A stretch of 64,000 bases of DNA from Erythrophleum ivorense (lineage: Eukaryota; Streptophyta; Magnoliopsida; Fabales; Fabaceae): positions 62,001 to 126,000 of the forward strand of contig JAIUCV010001127.1 in NCBI GenBank assembly GCA_026724425.1. The letters run 5' to 3'. Both the position numbers and the translations under genes were made by a program. The notes below the pieces were generated by a model. It saw only the letters and a program-made list of their open reading frames with translations. It was not told the DNA's origin and ran no database searches. Shown one piece after another: positions 58,405 through 64,000 of the stretch. Position 1 is the stretch's first letter, and each line of letters starts with the position of its first letter.

Positions 58405-59055
58405 CTGTTAACCATTAAAGTTGCTATTGCAAAATAAACAAAGTGAAAAAGAACCATTCAATCAAATCATGACATATAAAAGATGTTTTAAACTGAATTA
58501 CCATAATTAAAACAAAATATACTTCCATATGTTTGATTCCCTAAAGATTAAAAATGGCATTCTTATTAAAAATCCACCCTTTAAAGGAAAATGTAATAAT
58601 AGTAATCAAAGCTGCAAGATTTAACATTGATAATTTAATGTCACTTTATATTGTTTACTTATTTACTATTAATATTTAATGGGACTACTTTTAACCATGT
58701 TGCATAAGTTCTTGCTTGAGAGCAAAGTAGACTTCCTAATTCCTAAATAAAAAACCTAGAATTAAATGCACATGTCATGAGAGATGTTTAAGAACAATGT
58801 TTCATATCCTTTTAGATGATTTTGCACTTAGAGATAATATTGTCTTCGGTTCTTGAAACAATAAAGAATAATTCTAAAACATATATTAACATAAAAGACC
58901 ATTAAAGTTGGCCATGAGTCACATGTCAACCATTGCCTAACATGCAAATCATAAATGGGTCTTTGGCTCTATACTTCCTCTTAGGCACAAATTTTCAACT
59001 TGCTAGCAAAGATTTCTCTCTTGATAAGAAAGAATGACTTTATCATTCACATTAC
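58405..59055 (-). other. Intron-like spacer downstream of MADS exon
   Basis: AT-rich, no open frame of note. It begins on the minus strand with the GTAATG donor after the MADS exon. Confidence 0.35.
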
Positions 59056-59240
59056 TTGCACTCCCCTGGTAGTAATATGGGCTTTCTTGTCGGAGGAAAC
59101 ATGAGAAGGGCAATGTTTATATCACATAATATTGATAATTCTTTGGCTTTCTTTAATATTCCACTTATTTGCTTTGAAAAAGTCACTTGTTGATTGCTAA
59201 TGCTCTCTAATTTCTTTATCTTTAGTTTAACTCTTCCCAT
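59056..59240 (-). CDS. MADS-box first exon (MIKC*-like), altered DNA-contact residues
   Basis: The minus-strand ATG at 59240 opens a 61-codon MADS domain beginning MGRVKLKIKKLESIS and continuing through GILKKAKELSILCDINIALLMF. MADS proteins are dimeric transcription factors that bind CArG boxes. The length, the MGRVKLKIK start and the exon end just after the MADS domain suit the MIKC* (AGL30/65/104-like) group. The exon ends TGCAA before GTAATG, a plausible donor in phase 2. Several residues strongly conserved in the family differ: position 17 is Gln (usually Arg), and 24-26 are Gln-Ile-Ser (usually Arg-Arg-Asn). These lie in the DNA-contact region, so binding is probably weak or lost. Downstream K-like exons were not identified. 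It may be a pseudogene fragment or a diverged gene. Confidence 0.7.
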
Positions 59241-61254
59241 CCTAAAAATCTAGTATGAACATGTTATGTGTCATGCATATCATCCTAATGCCCATGAACA
59301 ATAAAGAGAAATATAATTAAATGAGAATAAAAAAAAATCAAGAACACTTTTGAAGCAATATATCAACTCATTTAAATTGTTAATACAATTAAGTGCTCCT
59401 ATATTGAAGTAATGTATGGAAAACAAGGAGTTCTATTCCAAGTCCTCAAAATTACAAGTGTAAAATTAAAGCCGTTATTATAGTCTAGGTCATCAAAAGT
59501 TTATTATTACGACCCATAAATTAAATTGCTCTATAGTTACAAAGAGCAAAAGACCACTTATCATGTATTATTTGAACCTTGAAAACAAAGGAAAAAAACC
59601 CATAACTATGATAATAGTAGTCTAAAACAAAATAATAAGAAATCGAAATTGCTAGATACCCACTTGAAGAAAATGAACCTTATTAAGATTTTAAAGATGA
59701 TATAGATCTTTCCAATATCACCCAATTAACACCACCAAATCAAAATTTAAAACACTTAGAAAAAAAGCACCCCAAGAGTAGAACTAGAAGATAAGGTAAT
59801 TGTAGGGGTGTTCATTGATTCGTTAGACGGGGGGGCTCAGCTCAACTCAACTTAATCAAGCTACTAGACTAGGCCCCAAAGGTAAATGGGTAGAATTTTA
59901 AAAAAATTAAGAATTTATATACGGGGTCAGGTTGGGCCACAAGCGAAAATATATTCTGTTTGACTTGATCCTGGTAGTTACTTTTTGTTTTTTTTAAAGT
60001 TATTAGCATCTAGCCATCTTATACCTTTCTTTATTTTTATTTTGTCTTGTTTTCTTTGCAAGTTGCAACTTTCATTACCTACCTAAATTCTCCTTATTTT
60101 TTAATTGTTTTCATCTTTGATGTGTATGTTTATTAACATTTTTTTTGTTGAATAATGAAAATACACAGGTTTACTTGAAGTTAATTATGCTAATATAACT
60201 TATATTTTGCTTGATAATATTCGGCTATTTTTTTATTGAAATTATTTTATTGATAAAAATATAAGAGTTTCAAAAGCCTATTGTTTTGAAATTTATGTCT
60301 ATAAGTCTACAAAAGATATATTTTTACATTGCAATTATTAGTTTATAAGAATTAAAAAAAAAACTACTAGCCTGAGTAGTCCTAACCTGTTTTATCCCAA
60401 CATAAAATCAGGCTTGCTAGAGTAGGGTTGGGCCACTGGCATAAAACAAGCTCAATGTTTTAATCAAGTAGGGCATTAGGCCTACTAAATGCTCAACTCG
60501 ACCTTACCCATAAATAGCTTTAGGTAACTACAGAAATTGATAAAAAAAATGAAACAATTTAAATAGTTAGGGGAAAAAATAGGGAGAGATGGAAGAAGAG
60601 AGATGAAGAGTGAGATTGAAAGAATTATAGTTTAAAGAGATGGATAAGAGAGAACAAAGATTGGATGATGGGTGTAACTACAATTTCAACCAATAGAACT
60701 TAGGGAACCAACCAAGGTGAAAACTTGCTTACAAATAGTGTATTTGAAATGGACGATGAGATTGTTAAAAAAGAAAATTGTTGGTAGCTTTTACAAATAA
60801 GGTTTTTAAGGAGCTTGTGTTATTTTAGGAAGAAGTCATCCCAACCATTGCTTCCATCAACGATTACAATTACACCATATAGCTTCACTTATCCGAAACG
60901 TTATGTTTGGCTTCCACTACAGAGGCACTGCATGCATATGGCACTTTAGGTGATCCGTTTCTTAATTGAATCACAATGTTGCAAGAGGGTCACTTTTGTA
61001 AATAAATCAATTTTGCTGTAAATACTAAAGAAGCAGTAAATGCTTTCTGTGGCTCGTTTGGTATGTTTATAATTTTATTTTTTTAATATTTATTATTCAA
61101 TAATTTTTATTTTCTAAAATAAGAATATAAAAATAATTTATTTATTTATTTATTTTATTTTTATAACTAACTTTTTATATATTAAGAAAGTCTCCATTCA
61201 ACAAGTTATAATTGATAAAATAAATAAATTATTGTTAAAGAAATAAATAAAGGA
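59241..61254. other. AT-rich spacer
   Basis: No gene is recognised. A segment near 59810-60530 starts taggggtgttcattga and is GC-richer at its ends, like other small elements in plants, but a matching inverted end was not found. The MADS promoter would lie at its left side. Confidence 0.4.
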
Positions 61255-62952
61255 GGAAACAAATAAATTGATAAAATGGAAGGATAACTTATAAGAAATT
61301 TTTTGGTTAGTTTGAAAATAGTTCATTATCCTTCTTTCTTAAATTTACGAATTTCAAAGTTAAAAAATGTTTGAATAAAATATTTAATTTTCTTTCCTTT
61401 TTTTGAGTTAAATAGATTTTAATTGAGTTAACTGTATAAATTGGATTTAGACAGTTTAGATTATTTTATTTATTTTGATATTTTTTTTAAAAAAATAATA
61501 CAAAAAGATAATATTTCAATTAAAATTTTAAAAAATAATAATTGAAGTTAAAAAAAAAACTTAACGAAAATTTTATAATAAAAACTGAGGACAAAAAAAA
61601 AAAAGTTACACCTGTATACTGACTTCGCAGGCACATCTTAAAATCTTGCAGCTTATGATAAGTCATCTCATCGTCTTTTTTTTTTCACTTTTTTTTCCCT
61701 GATTGGTAACCATTCTTTGAAAAAAAGGAAAAATTTGACTTAAACTTAAAAGTATAAGAAAGAGAAAGAGTAGAGCGGGAGAAAAAGAACCAAAGACGAA
61801 GTTTATTGGTTTTTGCCTTTGACTTTAGTCTTCCAATAACTTTTGACTTCCCATTGCTTCACATCTAAAGTGGAGATGAAAATGAGAGAAAGAGAAGAAT
61901 AATAATATAATTAATATATTTTTCTCTCTTAAACAGTCCAAAATTCGCTTTTATTCTCTTCCTTCCTCATTCCAAAAATTTACATCTTTCTTTCTTTTAT
62001 CTGAAACTAATTTATGATGGTCGAGTATAAATAATAATAAAAGAGATGTTTACCTTTTGATTTTTGAACATGTTTTAACAATTTAGTTTTTGCAAAATAA
62101 TTACCATTTAACTTAATTTTTTATAAAATCATCAGTATGATCATATGAGGAGCTTTGCCATCCATTAATTTAGTTTACAGTATGATCATGGAGTTTTAAT
62201 AATTTTAGGATCTAAGCAATGGTGACTAATTTTTAAGGAACAAAGTAATCCAACATGACTCAAAATAACAGTTTTCTCTAATAGTAACATCAATTAGTAA
62301 AGTAAAATGGTTTGCGAAGTGCAATAATCAAAGGAGCTCTCTCTCACTTCCACCTAAGTTGAAAACTCTAATGTCAGGAGAGATCTAGTCATTGCTGTGA
62401 AAGTCTGCTCATATGACTCTTGAATATCTGCAAGCCAAGAATCACCAGTGAGGTGGAAAATAATTAGGTATGAAGCAGCATCCCTCTCCTGAATGAAATG
62501 CCCATGTTTGTCATTGTTCTATTTGTTATGCTTAATTAATTAAGGATCTATATATCTGCGATCACTCTTGATTCTCACACTATGAAAGTCACTTTTTCAT
62601 TTCTTTGGCTTCTCAACATCAACTTCCTTGAGTAGGTTGGTAGGAATTGGAGCCGTCACTTATATAGAATACAGTTTTTCTTCTTTCTTTCAGCTTTCTA
62701 TTAATCTGCTAGAAAAACGCAACGATGCAAACAGCAAACTTTGTTACTCTAATATCTAAACGTAGTTGATAAAAATTAGATCTTACAATAACTTTGTAGA
62801 GCTAAGAGCAAGGAAGTTACAAAAAATTGATATTTTTTATCTTTCTTTTGGCATAAAAACTCATTCATTTCATCTTTGATGATATCGTAGTAAAAGATAA
62901 GTACGTAAGATGCGTCTCTTCTACATGGCAGGTTGCTATTATATACTTGAAT
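61255..62952 (+). promoter_or_regulatory. Upstream region of CNL gene 2
   Basis: Aligns with 21300-23065. The TTGACT cores are at 61735-61740 and 61843-61848, and the TATATA element is at 62661-62666, 292 bases before the ATG, against 293 in copy 1. Positional conservation supports a shared promoter, although direct transcript evidence is absent. Confidence 0.6.
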
Positions 62953-64000
62953 ATGGCAGAGGCGGTATTATCAGTAGTAGCCAAAATTGTTGAATATTTG
63001 GTGGATCCAACTCGACACCAACTGCAATATTTGTTTTGTGTTGGCAAAATCACCAGAAATGTTGAGACCAGAAAGGAGGAGCTGATATTCAAACAAGGGA
63101 GGGTGCAAGAACGTGTTGAAGAAGCCATTAACAAGACTGAGAGAATTGATGATGAGGTTGACAAGTGGAAGAATGAGGTGGAGAACCTAGAGCAAGAACT
63201 GAGGACCATTAATGGCTGCTTTCGAAGGTGGTGTCCTACTTGGAGGAGATATTGTCTGTGCAAAAAATTGGCGAAGAGAACTCAGAGGATGATAGAGCTA
63301 AATATAAAGAGTGAACAGTTTAACCCATTTTCCCATCCGGTTACAATTCCAGATATAGAGTATTGCTCTTCTAAAAATTTTGTGTTCTTCAAGTCTACAA
63401 AAATGGCTTCTGATCAACTGAGGGAGGCATTCCAAGATGATGGTAGCTTTATAATTGGATTGTTTGGTATGGGAGGTTCAGGTAAAACTACCCTCGTGAA
63501 GGAAGTGGGAAAAGAAGCCAAGGAATCAAAGCTTTTTGATCGAGTTGTGTTTACCACAGTTTCCCAAACTCCAGATATCAGAAAGATTGAAGGCGAAATT
63601 GCTGACTTGTTGGGACTCAAATTGTATGAAGAATCTGAAACTGGAAGGGCAAGAAGAATTGCTCTGAGATTACAAAGTGGGGAACGAATTCTAATGATAT
63701 TGGATGATGTATGGGCTAAGCTGAATCTTGAAGAAATAGGAAATCCCTTCGGGAGAAATCATCAAAGAAGATGCAAAGTTCTCCTAACCACACGCCGTCA
63801 AGAAGTATGTACTTTGATGGATTGCCAAAAGAAGATTCCACTGCATTTGTTAACAAAAGATGAATCTTGGACTCTGTTTCAAACTCATGCTAACGTTGAT
63901 GGTGCTAGAGAAGCTGTGGCACGAGAAATTGCTGAGGAATGTGAAGGACTACCCGCAATTGTGGCTGTGGGGACCTGCTTGAATGGAAAAGGACTTCATG
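62953..64000 (+). CDS. CC-NB-ARC (CNL) disease resistance gene 2, cut by window end
   Basis: A second copy of the CNL at 23066, with an open frame from ATG 62953 to the window end (349 codons visible). It has the same coiled-coil region, the P-loop GMGGSGKTT, the kinase 2 core LMILDDVWA and the RNBS-B KVLLTTR. Compared with copy 1 it lacks seven codons in the coiled-coil segment (EVENLEQEL against EVENLIAEVDNLEQEL). It also lacks one codon at the GLPVA motif (here GLPAIVAV), which could affect the fold next to the ATP site. Most other differences are single substitutions. No stop appears in view. Whether this copy keeps an LRR lies beyond the window. Role as in copy 1: a predicted cytoplasmic immune receptor. 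Confidence 0.9.
   Translation, partial: MAEAVLSVVAKIVEYLVDPTRHQLQYLFCVGKITRNVETRKEELIFKQGRVQERVEEAINKTERIDDEVDKWKNEVENLEQELRTINGCFRRWCPTWRRYCLCKKLAKRTQRMIELNIKSEQFNPFSHPVTIPDIEYCSSKNFVFFKSTKMASDQLREAFQDDGSFIIGLFGMGGSGKTTLVKEVGKEAKESKLFDRVVFTTVSQTPDIRKIEGEIADLLGLKLYEESETGRARRIALRLQSGERILMILDDVWAKLNLEEIGNPFGRNHQRRCKVLLTTRRQEVCTLMDCQKKIPLHLLTKDESWTLFQTHANVDGAREAVAREIAEECEGLPAIVAVGTCLNGKGLH

Noticed and set aside
59810..60530. Possible MITE starting taggggtgttcattga
   Set aside because: No matching inverted end or target duplication was found.

Overview
The window is nuclear DNA of a flowering plant, probably a dicot. It is AT-rich and gene-poor. It contains layered LTR retrotransposons, small TIR elements, two plant-type CC-NB-ARC disease resistance genes, a FAR1/MULE-type pseudogene and a MADS-box exon with a plant splice donor. 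Nothing bacterial or organellar was seen. The species cannot be named from the sequence alone.

Layout. 1-8763: two copies of a ~650 bp sequence (1-659 and 7197-7840) enclose an antisense, 5'-end piece of an Ogre-like Ty3/gypsy element (leader, tRNA-Arg primer site, 4.8 kb LTR). The second copy leads into a broken Mutator-like transposase. 8764-20050: a large, decayed Ty3/gypsy element with very long LTRs and a gag-pol full of stops. 20051-24979: AT-rich DNA with a MITE, then the first CNL gene, which ends before any LRR, and a possible acidic second exon. 25826-43035: two tandem copies of a non-coding unit of about 1.6-2.1 kb. Copy 1 carries a 5.3 kb gypsy element and a 528 bp insert; copy 2 carries a 4.6 kb Ogre solo LTR and a 3.5 kb deleted gypsy element. 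In each case the other copy preserves the empty site. 44628-46755: broken LRR exons of the same R-gene type. 46756-55250: AT-rich spacer with several MITEs and a TRIM. 55251-57340: FAR1-related pseudogene. 58280-59240: antisense MADS-box exon 1 and a possible further exon. 61255-64000: a second copy of the first CNL gene and its upstream region, cut by the window end.

Function. The genes with intact reading frames are the CNL paralogue pair (sense strand) and the short MADS exon. The CNLs are predicted cytoplasmic immune receptors. Their upstream regions are conserved for about 1.7 kb, including TATA-like and W-box-like sites at matching distances, so the two genes probably arose by local duplication with their promoters. 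Most of the rest is transposon sediment. Its nested insertions give a readable order of events. I saw no clear sign of a new enzymatic or defence system. The most unusual items are the LRR-less CNL with its candidate acidic tail, the empty-site record in the 26-43 kb duplication, and the MADS exon with altered DNA-contact residues.
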